A stretch of 64,000 nucleotides of DNA from UMGS1370 sp046957575 (GTDB lineage: Bacteria > Bacillota > Clostridia > Lachnospirales > Lachnospiraceae). The position numbers were made by a program, and so were the translations under genes. The stretch spans positions 47,023 through 111,022 of the forward strand of contig JBKUOG010000010.1 in the NCBI GenBank assembly GCA_046957575.1, given 5' to 3'. This document shows positions 8,659-18,060 of this stretch, in pieces; position 1 is the first letter of the stretch, and each line of letters opens with the position of its first letter. The notes under the pieces were generated by a model. The model searched no databases. It was not told the origin of the DNA and saw only the letters and a list, made by a program, of their open reading frames with translations.

Positions 8659-9792
8659 TTACCAGATTAGAAAGTCTTTTCCCAACATCCGCAAAACTGC
8701 TTCTATCAAGAAAAAGTCTGCATAAATCAGATCGGTCTGCTGGCTTCCGGTACTATGGTAATCCACCTTACACTGCTGAACAATGGAATCCTTTTGCGGA
8801 TCCAGACAGCAATACTTTTCTGCTGTATTTTTCACAATCTGCTCTGCATGTTTTATGTACAGCATTTTCTCATTTTCCCCTACATACTCTGCCAGTTCCA
8901 GAAGACCGCAGGCTGCGCAAAGTCCCGCTGATGTGTCAAGGTATTCCGGCATGGCCGGCTGTCTAAAGTCGCACAGCGGAATATGATCGGTCAGGGCAAT
9001 ATTGGAAATAAAATAATGTGCTGCTTTTTTGGCAATATCCAGGTAGGCCGGATCTTGCGTATAACGATAAGACAGGGCAAAACCGTAAAGGATCCATGAC
9101 TGTCCTCTTGACCATGAGGATGTATCTGAATACCCCTGTCCTGCAAGAATCTTTTCTAATTCTCCAGTATCCGGATTCAGGCAGGCAATGTGACCAGCAG
9201 AGCCATCTTCTCTTACTAACGTTCTTTTTACTGTATCTGCATGATTTTTGGCAATATAATAAAATCTTGGATCTTTCAGCTCCTTGGACGCCCAGTAAAG
9301 AAGCGGAATGTTCATCATAGAATCTACAATAATCCATCCTGTACAGTCTTCGCCTTCTTCTACACATTCCGGATTCCATGCGCGCAGATATCCCCCTTTG
9401 GGGTTATATCTTCCTGCCAGAATATTAGCTGCCATCAGTCCGCGTACTCGTGACTCTTCGGAACCAGTCAGACGGTAATTCGCAACTGCGCTGTGAAGCC
9501 ACATAAAACCGGTATCATGATGCAGCCCAACAAAGCCATACAGCGCTTTATCCAGGTTTTTTTCTACCGCTTCAGCCCGCTCTCTGTACACATTTTTTCC
9601 CGTAGCATGGTACATTTTCCATAAAATTCCTGCCCAGAATCCATTTGTCCACCAATAAATATCTTTTTGGGCATAATCAATTCCGTATACTCCATCTGTT
9701 GTGCGGTAGGGAATCTGTTCTCCCAGCCTTATGCACTCTGCTTCTATTTTACTGTCTATTTTTTCCAGTAAATTTTTCCAATAACTGTTCAC
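8659..9792 (-). CDS. Glycoside hydrolase family 88 (unsaturated glucuronyl hydrolase)
   Basis: The 377-residue protein has the alpha6/alpha6 barrel pattern of GH88. The two family aspartates are visible: Asp93 in HHDTGFMW and Asp157 in IIVDSMMNIPLL. The aromatic YWWTNGFWAG loop is near residue 46. GH88 enzymes hydrate the 4,5-unsaturated uronic acid left by polysaccharide lyases and so release the next sugar. There is no signal peptide, so it acts in the cytoplasm. The start is GTG at 9792 with AGGAG 7 bases upstream, 13 bases after the preceding lyase gene. It is the last gene of the glycan operon. Confidence 0.88.
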   Translation of the reverse strand: MNSYWKNLLEKIDSKIEAECIRLGEQIPYRTTDGVYGIDYAQKDIYWWTNGFWAGILWKMYHATGKNVYRERAEAVEKNLDKALYGFVGLHHDTGFMWLHSAVANYRLTGSEESRVRGLMAANILAGRYNPKGGYLRAWNPECVEEGEDCTGWIIVDSMMNIPLLYWASKELKDPRFYYIAKNHADTVKRTLVREDGSAGHIACLNPDTGELEKILAGQGYSDTSSWSRGQSWILYGFALSYRYTQDPAYLDIAKKAAHYFISNIALTDHIPLCDFRQPAMPEYLDTSAGLCAACGLLELAEYVGENEKMLYIKHAEQIVKNTAEKYCCLDPQKDSIVQQCKVDYHSTGSQQTDLIYADFFLIEAVLRMLGKDFLIW

Positions 9793-9805
9793 CTTTCCAC
9801 TCCTA

Positions 9806-11896
9806 TCACTTTATTTTTGAAAACTGTTCTAATGCTGCTGCTAATTTGCCTTTTTTTGCATCTTCCAGCATCTGTCCACACAATTCCGTTATGTTTCTGA
9901 GATCCGGAATCTCTTCTGTAACATCCAAAACCAGCAGATCCTGGGTTACTGATTCCAGCCCTCCTGCCGGATTAAATGCCCCTTCCATAAATTCAACGTC
10001 TATTGTTGCCGCAATATCTGCCTCTTCTTTTACAATCATTGGGCTTAATTCTTTTTTCTTCCAAAACCGGAGAACTGGTGTCCCGCCCCATAAAAGCAAT
10101 GCCTTTGCACCATTTTTCTCAAGAAGAACTCCTGAAGTTCCTATCTGTTCGTACTTTACATCCGGAAATAAATGCCAGCGCTGAACGTTGGGTTTCTGCA
10201 TCCGGTTTCCTCCGATTAGTTCATCCCGAATCAGGAATCCTCTGCTTCTGCAGGATAAAATCTTTCTCACATGTCTGCAGTGGGTATATGCATCATGATA
10301 CGCTTCTGCATAACACCCTTCCTTTTCTGTCTCAAACCGGGTGATCGGCGTATCCGGACGGATTACTCCCCACTTTGAAGCATAAATGCTGTCAGGCTGA
10401 ATGGGTTCACCATAAACCAGCACCGTATTATGAGATTCCATATTATATAGATAACCTCTCTGCTCACTGCCGACCCATGCTGTATGATACAGCTCTCTTG
10501 CATATGGTTCCCCTATCAGTTCCTGTCCATGGATGTTGATAAAAAGGGAAAGCAGATCCATATGATTATGCCCTGTAGTTCCGCATTTTACCTTGGCTGA
10601 CATTAAAATATAGTTGGCATCTGGACCCAGACTGCTTTTTGAGCAGAAAAATCCAGCTCTGTCATTGCAGTAATCCAATGGAATCTCGTGGTTCTCCTCA
10701 CGCTTTCCGCCAATACGGTATTCCAGCAGTTCTTCGCAATAGCGGTTTCCCAAGGCTGCCGCTCCAGACTGAAGCACTGGATTAATAGAAGATCCTCCAT
10801 TATCTCCGAGAGAAGGATAACAGTCTCCCGGCGCGCTGATCATTGCCAGAATATCGAAGCTCTTACTGATGCGTCCCCAGGTGTCTTCATCCAATAATTC
10901 TTCGTGATTCAGACGTGCTATATAGACACTGCGGCAAATCATCTCTGCCAGAGCTGCACCGCACCAGTATGGAATACTGTGCTCATTGTATCCGCCTTCT
11001 TCATTAAAATCGTCCCTGATATGCAGACGAATCACCTCTGAGCCCCGTTCCTTCATTGCCGAAAAAGCTGGAATCTCCGGGAAAAGCGTTCCTACGATAA
11101 ACGGTACAATACCACGTTCCCACATATGGTGATTATATTTCCGATAACTGTCTGTATCAAATCTTCGAAACTGCATTCCTAAAAACCACAGATGCTTAAT
11201 AAGTTCAAATGCCGTTTCTGTATGCATCTCATATGGTACTCTGGTATAAAGCAATGTAATATAGTTAAGGACCAGCCAGCCCACACTCATTACATCCCGT
11301 TCCTCGATTCTGGAAAAATGAGAGACGTCCGGCTGGGTATAAGCCACGTTCAGAGGATAATTCTCCCAGAACACATGAAGGAACTCCTCTGTATAATCCA
11401 CTGCCTTTTGATCTCCTGTTTCATGGTAAAGGACGCTTAAATATTCTGCAAAGATTCCTCTTACAAAGATGTCCAGGGTTGTGCGGTGCTTCTTTCCCTG
11501 ATCCTCAAAGTAGTTAAAATGAGGCATATTTTCATAAGATGCTCCCAGATCTAATTCCTTCCGTTCACGTCCTGGCCGTACATAAATATGCTCCATCATC
11601 TTATTTCCTGCAAAAAGGATAAATTCCTTCAAACTTCCCTTCAGTCCCATAGAAGATTGAAACAGATAGGGATTCGTGTCTGTTTCTACAGGTCTTAATG
11701 GAAGCTGGCGGTAATCGTAATAATACCGGACATTTGTTCTCGTTTCAAAATAACGTACCAGCTCTGCCTTTGCGCTCTCAATATTTTGCGCATCCATAGC
11801 AGCTTTTACTCGTTCCAATCCTGGGTAGTCGAAATCAAATGCGGACAATACTTCTTCATCCGTAATTGCCCTCTCGTCTATCGGTATTGTCATCAT
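9806..11896 (-). CDS. Heparinase II/III family protein (polysaccharide lyase-like) 1
   Basis: The 696-residue protein has an N-terminal alpha/alpha toroid and a C-terminal beta-sandwich, as in heparinase II/III relatives (PL12, PL15, PL17, PL21). Candidate active-site residues are Asn255-His256-His257 in YNHHMWERG, Tyr303 and His306 in GGYNEHS, and His443-Asn444-His445 at the start of the beta domain. No signal peptide is seen. Such enzymes cleave uronic-acid glycans by beta-elimination, which suits the downstream GH88 gene. It starts 3 bases after the second lyase gene, with GGGG 8 bases before the ATG. The substrate (heparan sulfate, chondroitin or other) is not determined. Confidence 0.82.
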   Translation of the reverse strand: MMTIPIDERAITDEEVLSAFDFDYPGLERVKAAMDAQNIESAKAELVRYFETRTNVRYYYDYRQLPLRPVETDTNPYLFQSSMGLKGSLKEFILFAGNKMMEHIYVRPGRERKELDLGASYENMPHFNYFEDQGKKHRTTLDIFVRGIFAEYLSVLYHETGDQKAVDYTEEFLHVFWENYPLNVAYTQPDVSHFSRIEERDVMSVGWLVLNYITLLYTRVPYEMHTETAFELIKHLWFLGMQFRRFDTDSYRKYNHHMWERGIVPFIVGTLFPEIPAFSAMKERGSEVIRLHIRDDFNEEGGYNEHSIPYWCGAALAEMICRSVYIARLNHEELLDEDTWGRISKSFDILAMISAPGDCYPSLGDNGGSSINPVLQSGAAALGNRYCEELLEYRIGGKREENHEIPLDYCNDRAGFFCSKSSLGPDANYILMSAKVKCGTTGHNHMDLLSLFINIHGQELIGEPYARELYHTAWVGSEQRGYLYNMESHNTVLVYGEPIQPDSIYASKWGVIRPDTPITRFETEKEGCYAEAYHDAYTHCRHVRKILSCRSRGFLIRDELIGGNRMQKPNVQRWHLFPDVKYEQIGTSGVLLEKNGAKALLLWGGTPVLRFWKKKELSPMIVKEEADIAATIDVEFMEGAFNPAGGLESVTQDLLVLDVTEEIPDLRNITELCGQMLEDAKKGKLAAALEQFSKIK

Positions 11897-11899
11897 CTT

Positions 11900-13930
11900 C
11901 TAATCCCCCACACAAAAAAGAATATTTTCTGAAAGCTCCAGTTTATAGCTGCGCTGATTTGCACAAAAGCCAAACTGTACTTTTCCGTCTTTTGTAAACT
12001 TACTAAAAATTTCTGTTGCTTCTGGAACTTTTTCCCCGGCAGCAGCTGGATATGCAACACATAAGAATGCGTGCCTTCCTTTTTCTAAGTGCTCTGCTCC
12101 AAAACGGGCAATCATGGTATCGTGCCACACATCATTTTTAGTAGATATTTTTGCTGGAACCAGAGCGGGCTTTAACCTCTTATCTGCATATACTCCTATA
12201 TTTGCCCGGTTGTCCAGTGTTACTGCATAGGATTTTTCGGAATTTGCCATTACAAGCGGTGAATCCATATGGAAGTTAATCTGTACACTGGTATCTTCCG
12301 GCACATCTTCCAAAACATCCATCACTGCCAGTATTCGTCCATCTATCAGCGCTACTGCTCTTTTGTGTACTGCCGGTTCATAGTTGAAATGCCTGCCAAC
12401 TGCATAAATCAGCCTGTCATCCTTTGATACATTTAAAATGTCTCCCTGCTTTTGTTCCCCATATGCCCAGCTTGTAATGTATTCCCATGGATCCTCGTGA
12501 TTTAACGTAAGGCAATTATGCCAGTGAGCCGACTTTAAGTTTCTGCGGTTTTCATCGTCTTTATAATAGTAAATAGCCGGATCTCCCAAAAGTACCCTTC
12601 CATAAGCACTGAATTCAAATCCAGCCGGATCCATATGGGCATGGAGATTTTGTACTGGAGTCCGGCATCCAAACATAACATAACTCGCATCCCTGGACCA
12701 GTCTGTCCGTAAAAAAGCCTGCTTTAACCCTTTCTGCCAGTTTACGGTTTCTAAGTCCGGCGGACATTTTTTCTCTTCCAGATTCTTTAACTGGTTTGCC
12801 AGGTCGAACAGATCCGGCACTTCCCAGATTAAGTTTGCAATCTGCGCCGTAAGATCTTCCATACTATAGTAATATACGGCATTTTTCATATAGGAACTGT
12901 CTTTGAATGCCAAGTAATAACAAAACGCTCCCATTGACAGTGTTCCGCTATATGTATGGCTGTCTCCCCATGAACTGTTGCCGCCGCATGGCCTGGTAGC
13001 GTGAACAGAATATTCCAGCATTTTTTTCAGCCGTTTCCGATAATTGTCCGATACTTCAAACCCATACCGGTCTGCCAGAAGTACCGGCAGTGCAAACCAA
13101 TAAATGCTTCCGTTATGATAGGAAGCACAGCCTTCAATCTGGCCGCCGCCTTCTGTCACTTGTGCATTGATACTGCGTTCCATCTCCCGAATTGCATGTT
13201 CTTTCCAAATCTGGGCATCTTTAAATTCCGGGAACATACACGCCAGATACAGCAATCCGTTATTTTCCATTAAATAGTGGTTGTGATCGGCATTTGGCCA
13301 GATAATCGGCGTTACCTGATACAAAACGCAGGCATGTTCATAGACGCTTCTAAGGTAAACCTCCAGAAAATGTTCATCAATAAAGCCGCCATCCAGCAAA
13401 TGATGAATCAGATATGGCCAGGTGCGGTACATCCTTATTCCCACTTCCAGAGAACGCCAGATTCCCTGATTGCATTTGCAGCCGCCAAAATCTTCCACAG
13501 CCAGGCTTCCGTCTGGTCTATATAAAGGCTGGCAGGGACATTCCTCTATCCACTGGTAAAATTCTTCTAAAATTTTTTTTGCAAACCGCTCGTCGCCTGT
13601 ATAGGAATATGCCTCTGCCATAGTTCTCCAGTGCACCATACGATTCAGCTGGTACGTATACTCGTCATAGCCGAAAATGTTTTCACGCCATTTCACTGGA
13701 TTTCCGATAAAGTGAAGTTCTGATGAACCAGGAAGAATCATCTTTCCGTTCAGACAGTTTTCTGCATTTTCCATATTGGCTTTGTATATATCAGGAAACT
13801 TTTCTCTGATGATTTTTCCTCTTTCTGCAAAGGAACAGCCCTTCTGAAACTGCTTTTCCCTCTTTTTCAAATTCTCAAGCACATCTTTTACTGTAATTCC
13901 ATCTTTTAGAATTTCTGAAATTTCAATCAT
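11900..13930 (-). CDS. Heparinase II/III family protein (polysaccharide lyase-like) 2
   Basis: At 676 residues this is related in plan to the next gene but clearly divergent. Residues 50-130 match the heparinase N-terminal pattern (ENCLNGKMILPGS, then YEYT-like DEYTYQLNRMVHW and TGDERFAKKIL). Likely catalytic positions are Asn213-His216-His218 in WPNADHNHY, Gln264 to Tyr271-His272 in the GGGQIEGCASYH loop, and His430/His432 in LHAHMDPAGFEF. It has no signal peptide. Two adjacent, unlike lyases suggest complementary specificities, for example sulfated and unsulfated blocks. It is translationally close to its neighbours (16 and 3 bases). PL12 is my best guess of subfamily. Confidence 0.8.
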   Translation of the reverse strand: MIEISEILKDGITVKDVLENLKKREKQFQKGCSFAERGKIIREKFPDIYKANMENAENCLNGKMILPGSSELHFIGNPVKWRENIFGYDEYTYQLNRMVHWRTMAEAYSYTGDERFAKKILEEFYQWIEECPCQPLYRPDGSLAVEDFGGCKCNQGIWRSLEVGIRMYRTWPYLIHHLLDGGFIDEHFLEVYLRSVYEHACVLYQVTPIIWPNADHNHYLMENNGLLYLACMFPEFKDAQIWKEHAIREMERSINAQVTEGGGQIEGCASYHNGSIYWFALPVLLADRYGFEVSDNYRKRLKKMLEYSVHATRPCGGNSSWGDSHTYSGTLSMGAFCYYLAFKDSSYMKNAVYYYSMEDLTAQIANLIWEVPDLFDLANQLKNLEEKKCPPDLETVNWQKGLKQAFLRTDWSRDASYVMFGCRTPVQNLHAHMDPAGFEFSAYGRVLLGDPAIYYYKDDENRRNLKSAHWHNCLTLNHEDPWEYITSWAYGEQKQGDILNVSKDDRLIYAVGRHFNYEPAVHKRAVALIDGRILAVMDVLEDVPEDTSVQINFHMDSPLVMANSEKSYAVTLDNRANIGVYADKRLKPALVPAKISTKNDVWHDTMIARFGAEHLEKGRHAFLCVAYPAAAGEKVPEATEIFSKFTKDGKVQFGFCANQRSYKLELSENILFCVGD

Positions 13931-13946
13931 TCCCTATCATTTCCCC

Positions 13947-15350
13947 CTAGTTCTGTTGGTCTGCCATAGGTGCTGCAATCCCGCAGTGATTCTGATAGCC
14001 TGCCAAATGGCTTCTCCACCGTTTATCTGCCTTCCACTGCAGCGTTTCGAAAGGATCCCCCGTCCGTTCTTCGTGTCGCTGCAGCAGTTCCTGCATCCTT
14101 TTCAAAACATCTGCATACACAGGATCTTTTGCTGCATTTTTCATTTCCAGAGGATCTTTTACAAGATCAAACAATTCTTCTGCCTCGTCTTCTATATATC
14201 GGGTATACTTATAACGCTCCGTCCGTATCATACGTCCTGGCGAAACTGTATACCCCCATTCTGTGTGCCACTCACAAGCTACATATTCCCGTTCAGGCAG
14301 TTTTTCGCCCTTCAGTACGCTGCTTAAATCAACTCCCTGCAATCCTTTAGGCGTTTCTATCCCCGCCCATCCGCACAAAGTCGGAAATAAGTCAAGAAGG
14401 GAGGCAATTCCCTCCTGCTTACCAGGCTGTACTCCTGCTCCTTTAAAAATCATAGGGACTCTGGTGATTTCCTCGTAAAAATGCACCTGTTTTGTCACAA
14501 GCCCATGAGCCGCCATACTGTCCCCATGATCGGACATAAGGATAAAAAGCGTATTTTCACTGGTATATCCATTCTGTTCCAGAGTATCTAAAACCGCCCC
14601 CACCGAACGGTCTGCCAAAGACAAATAATAGTAATAAGCCCTCAGATACTCTTTGAAATTGTCTGGTGTCCAGCCTGCGGCCTGAGCCTGGCGGTTATTT
14701 GTACAGCAGATATACTGAACGGCTAACGGCCGGTTTTCAATATCATCAAAATTAAAATTTTCCGGAAGCGGCGGAAGCGGCAAAGGACTTTGTTCTCCTT
14801 TATGTACCCCTTTGTTTGCGCCAACCCAACCACAGATATTATGAGGATTTACCAAATCTGTTACCAGAAACAGCGGCCTTTCATCCTGTCGTTTTTCCAG
14901 AAAATTACAGGCAGCTTTAACCGTATATGCATCTCTGAAACTGTCCACATTTAGCGGAAATGCCTTATCCTCTTCCCCAATCTGCTTTTCTTTTTCCGGT
15001 TCACATTCAAATCCGCGCAAAGCCCCCTGGTCGTGGGTTTTCCCAAAATGAACGGTCTGCCATCCTGCTTTTAGAAAGGTCTCTCCAATAGTAGGCAGGT
15101 CATGGGCAATCCCCTTCTCCGGCCACTTTTTCCCGTTGGAAAGTACCCCTGTCTCATGGGGATAGCGCCCGGTCCAAAAAGATGCCCTGGATGGCTGACA
15201 AAGCGGACAGGTTGTATAGCAGCCGTCAATGCAAAGACTGTCTTCTGCAATCCTATCGATATTAGGAGTTTTGATGAAATCATTTCCGTAAGCCGGCAGT
15301 GTTCTCCATGTCAGCTGATCTAATATGAATAAAGCAATATTTTTTTTCAC
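13947..15350 (-). CDS. Cys-type sulfatase (family S1)
   Basis: The 467-residue sulfatase has the formylglycine motif C51-Q-P-S-R55 followed by ASFWTGRYPHETG. Metal-binding residues are LDQLTWRTLPAYG near the N-terminus and the late MSDHGDSMAAHG segment. The activating Cys must be oxidised by a maturase (anSME or FGE type), which is not in this window. There is no signal peptide, so imported sulfated oligosaccharides are the likely substrate. The start is GTG at 15350 with AGGAGG 10 bases upstream. No promoter fits in the 78-base gap after the solute-binding gene, so expression depends on readthrough of the hairpin at 15387-15420. Confidence 0.87.
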   Translation of the reverse strand: MKKNIALFILDQLTWRTLPAYGNDFIKTPNIDRIAEDSLCIDGCYTTCPLCQPSRASFWTGRYPHETGVLSNGKKWPEKGIAHDLPTIGETFLKAGWQTVHFGKTHDQGALRGFECEPEKEKQIGEEDKAFPLNVDSFRDAYTVKAACNFLEKRQDERPLFLVTDLVNPHNICGWVGANKGVHKGEQSPLPLPPLPENFNFDDIENRPLAVQYICCTNNRQAQAAGWTPDNFKEYLRAYYYYLSLADRSVGAVLDTLEQNGYTSENTLFILMSDHGDSMAAHGLVTKQVHFYEEITRVPMIFKGAGVQPGKQEGIASLLDLFPTLCGWAGIETPKGLQGVDLSSVLKGEKLPEREYVACEWHTEWGYTVSPGRMIRTERYKYTRYIEDEAEELFDLVKDPLEMKNAAKDPVYADVLKRMQELLQRHEERTGDPFETLQWKADKRWRSHLAGYQNHCGIAAPMADQQN

Positions 15351-15386
15351 GTCCAGTCATCCTCCTGTCTGATTCCATTTATTTTG

Positions 15387-15420
15387 AAAAAGTGCTCTGT
15401 GAACGAATCCACAGAGCACT
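15387..15420 (-). terminator. Internal terminator between solute-binding protein and sulfatase
   Basis: An 11-bp perfect stem (15410-15420 with 15391-15401, loop 8) is followed on the minus strand by TTTTTC. It should stop part of the transcription after the transporter genes and lower expression of the four enzyme genes. Confidence 0.8.
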
Positions 15421-15428
15421 CTGTTCGC

Positions 15429-17087
15429 TTACTTTAAGGCATTCAGAGCCTCATTCCATCTGTCGTAAGAAGCCTGATATACTTCCAGAACCTCATTTAA
15501 TCCCATTTGTTCGCAAGTAGCAACATACTTATCCCATTCGGTTTCAATGTCTGCCACGCCAGTAATAAACTTTGCCTGCATTTCATCTACATACAAAGTA
15601 ATATCTGCATACTTATTGTCGATAATATACTGCTCTTCATCGGAAAACTTCAAGATTCCCAGAGGCTCTGCCGGAAATACATGTTCGGTAATCTGATAAG
15701 GAATTACATTTTCTACATAGCCCTTCTGTCTTGTCTGGGCATTGCCGACTGTAGATGTAATAGCGGAACCAAATGTATCTGCTCTTCCGAAATCTTTCCA
15801 TCTAAGAAGCTGTTCCTGATATTCGGAGAAAGAGCCAAATTCTTCTGGAACGATCTGATCATAGGTATTGTCATCATTTAATACCCAGTCTGTGTTCTCA
15901 AATCCCCATGTAAATGTCTGTCCATACAAACCAGTTCCTTCTACAACTTCTTCTGTTGCAAAAGCAATATCGAACATCTTACATAATTCTTCTACATACT
16001 GACTTTCCTTGTTAATATACATACCAGATACTGCTCTGTAATCAACACGGCCTGCCAGAGTCTGAGTATCATCGTATTCGCTGGTAAGAGGGGTCATTGT
16101 TCCTAAATTCTCCCAATCACCGCCCAAATCCTGTTCAGACAGTTTCTGAGCTGCTGCTCCTGTAATATAAGCAACCTTTCCTGATTTTGCCAGCTGATCC
16201 AAAGAAGTGCTGTCCAGAGTCAGCCATTCACGATTCATCAGCTCTTCTTCATATAATTTATGTAAGAATTCATAATAGTGCTTCATCTGGTCTGTTACAC
16301 GTGAATATACCACTTTTCCAGTTCCATCATCATCCATGTTCAAATTGTGCAGAGGTCCGAATGCTGCAAACAGCATTGGAACCATACCAACATCGAATCT
16401 CACATCATAGACCATACCAGGCTCTCCGTTTTTCTCTTTCAAGATTACCAGCTGGTCATAAAGCTCGTCTACTGTTTTGGGAAGTTCTGTAATACCTGCG
16501 TTTTTCAATACATCCATTCTTACATGAGGTCTGGCTGTGGTTCCTGTAGAGGTCGGACCACCAACCTGGAACAGATTATATACTTCTCCATTTAACTGTG
16601 TTGAAGTTGCCAAAGCTTCCGGATAGTCCTCATAAGTCTTTGCCAGATTCGGCATAATATCCAAATAGTCCAGATAATTTACAAATCTGCCGCCCAAAAC
16701 TCCGTAATCATTTACCTGACTGGTTGTAAACTCATCTGTATGGAAGAAATCCGGCCAATCATTGCCTGCCAGGTAAGTAGATAAAGACTCCGCGTCAATA
16801 TTAATCCATTCAATATTGATTCCAGTAACTTCTTCTACTTTTTCCCAAACCAGTCTGTCTTTGCTGACACTTAAATCACGTCCTACAACCAGTCCTTTCA
16901 CAGTAATCGGCTCTTCAACAATGGGATAAGTAGGAACATAATTTTCTACAGGAACCCTTTCTGCTGAAGCGCTTCCTGCTTCTGAAGCTCCCTGTCCATT
17001 TTCTCCTCCGTTTGCTGACGAAGCATCGCCACAAGCGGTCATCAACATAGATGCTGCCAAAACTACCGCTAAAGTTCTCTTTTTCAT
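15429..17087 (-). CDS. Sugar ABC transporter solute-binding lipoprotein (LplA-like)
   Basis: The 552-residue lipoprotein has a signal peptide with lipobox MTAC (Cys about 19), then a Ser/Gly/Ala-rich linker. The mature part is an extracellular solute-binding family 1 protein of the large LplA type found with LplB and YtcP permeases. Its length of about 550 suggests capture of oligosaccharides rather than monosaccharides. It sits third in the importer operon, 69 bases after the YtcP-like gene, and is followed by a strong terminator. With lyases, a sulfatase and GH88 downstream, glycosaminoglycan fragments are the likely ligand. Confidence 0.88.
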   Translation of the reverse strand: MKKRTLAVVLAASMLMTACGDASSANGGENGQGASEAGSASAERVPVENYVPTYPIVEEPITVKGLVVGRDLSVSKDRLVWEKVEEVTGINIEWINIDAESLSTYLAGNDWPDFFHTDEFTTSQVNDYGVLGGRFVNYLDYLDIMPNLAKTYEDYPEALATSTQLNGEVYNLFQVGGPTSTGTTARPHVRMDVLKNAGITELPKTVDELYDQLVILKEKNGEPGMVYDVRFDVGMVPMLFAAFGPLHNLNMDDDGTGKVVYSRVTDQMKHYYEFLHKLYEEELMNREWLTLDSTSLDQLAKSGKVAYITGAAAQKLSEQDLGGDWENLGTMTPLTSEYDDTQTLAGRVDYRAVSGMYINKESQYVEELCKMFDIAFATEEVVEGTGLYGQTFTWGFENTDWVLNDDNTYDQIVPEEFGSFSEYQEQLLRWKDFGRADTFGSAITSTVGNAQTRQKGYVENVIPYQITEHVFPAEPLGILKFSDEEQYIIDNKYADITLYVDEMQAKFITGVADIETEWDKYVATCEQMGLNEVLEVYQASYDRWNEALNALK

Positions 17088-17156
17088 AACTTTTTCCTTT
17101 CTGCCACCTTTATGACAATCATTTTCGTTTTATGCTAATTACCGTTTTCTGGCACA

Positions 17157-18035
17157 TTAACCTTTTACAGAACCAATCATAACACCTTTATCAAAGTACT
17201 TCTGCAGGAACGGATATACCACCAGCAGCGGTACAGATGAAACTACCATTGCAGAGTATCTCAAAAGTGCTTCTCGATCCGCCATTGCAGCCGCATACTC
17301 CCCTGCATCTTCCATCAAGGATGCAGACTGGGCTAAAACCAGAATCCGGCGCAGTACTACCTGCAGAGACTGCTTAAAATCATCCTGAATATAAATCAGA
17401 CAGTCCATATAAGAGTTCCACTGTGCAACTGCAACGTACAATACCATAACTCCCAACAGAGGCTTGGACAATGGTAAAATAATCTGGAAGAATGTCCTCA
17501 TTGGGGAACATCCATCAATTTCAGCCGCTTCTTCCAATTCATGCGGAATAGATGAGAAGAATGACCGGCAAATAATGCAGTTATAAACACTAAACGCACC
17601 AAGCAAAATAATTGCTAATCTGGTGTTATACAGTCCATATTTCTGCACCTGTAAAAATGTAGGAATTAATCCACCGGAAAAATACATTGTAATCATAAAC
17701 ATTGTCATAAAAAACTTGCGGCCCGGCATGGTATTTTTTGTCAGCGCATATCCTGCTGGCAGCGTAATAATCAAGCTGAGTAAAGTTTTCGTAACCGTAT
17801 AAAAAATTGTATTCGCATATCCTGTTAAAATACTGCTGTCTGAAAATACGGCCTTATACCCTTCCAGGGTAAATCCTTTTGGAAACAGCAGAACCTGTCC
17901 GGTTGCAACCATCTCAGGTGAACTGACCGAGTTCGACAGAACCAGAATCAGCGGATATCCCACAATTAAAATCAGAAAGATTGCAATTGTGTAAACCAAG
18001 ACATCAAATGGTTTTATTTTTCTTCTTATTTTCAT
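17157..18035 (-). CDS. Carbohydrate ABC transporter permease (YtcP/CUT1 type)
   Basis: This 292-residue permease has six membrane helices and the CUT1 EAA loop EEAAEIDGCSPMRTFFQIILPLSKP, near residue 190. N-terminal KIRRKIKPFDVLVYT and SNSVSSPEMVATGQVLLFPKGFT are typical of YtcP partners of LplB. It lacks its own ATPase; CUT1 importers of this kind usually share a MsmX-type ATPase encoded elsewhere, and none is present nearby. It follows the LplB-like gene by 25 bases. Confidence 0.9.
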   Translation of the reverse strand: MKIRRKIKPFDVLVYTIAIFLILIVGYPLILVLSNSVSSPEMVATGQVLLFPKGFTLEGYKAVFSDSSILTGYANTIFYTVTKTLLSLIITLPAGYALTKNTMPGRKFFMTMFMITMYFSGGLIPTFLQVQKYGLYNTRLAIILLGAFSVYNCIICRSFFSSIPHELEEAAEIDGCSPMRTFFQIILPLSKPLLGVMVLYVAVAQWNSYMDCLIYIQDDFKQSLQVVLRRILVLAQSASLMEDAGEYAAAMADREALLRYSAMVVSSVPLLVVYPFLQKYFDKGVMIGSVKG

Positions 18036-18060
18036 GTCTCCATTCCCCTTTCTGTCTTAC

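Noticed and set aside
9645..10184. A 179-codon plus-strand frame in the lyase region
   Set aside because: It runs antisense across the GH88/lyase junction, with no ribosome site or promoter and no recognisable motif.
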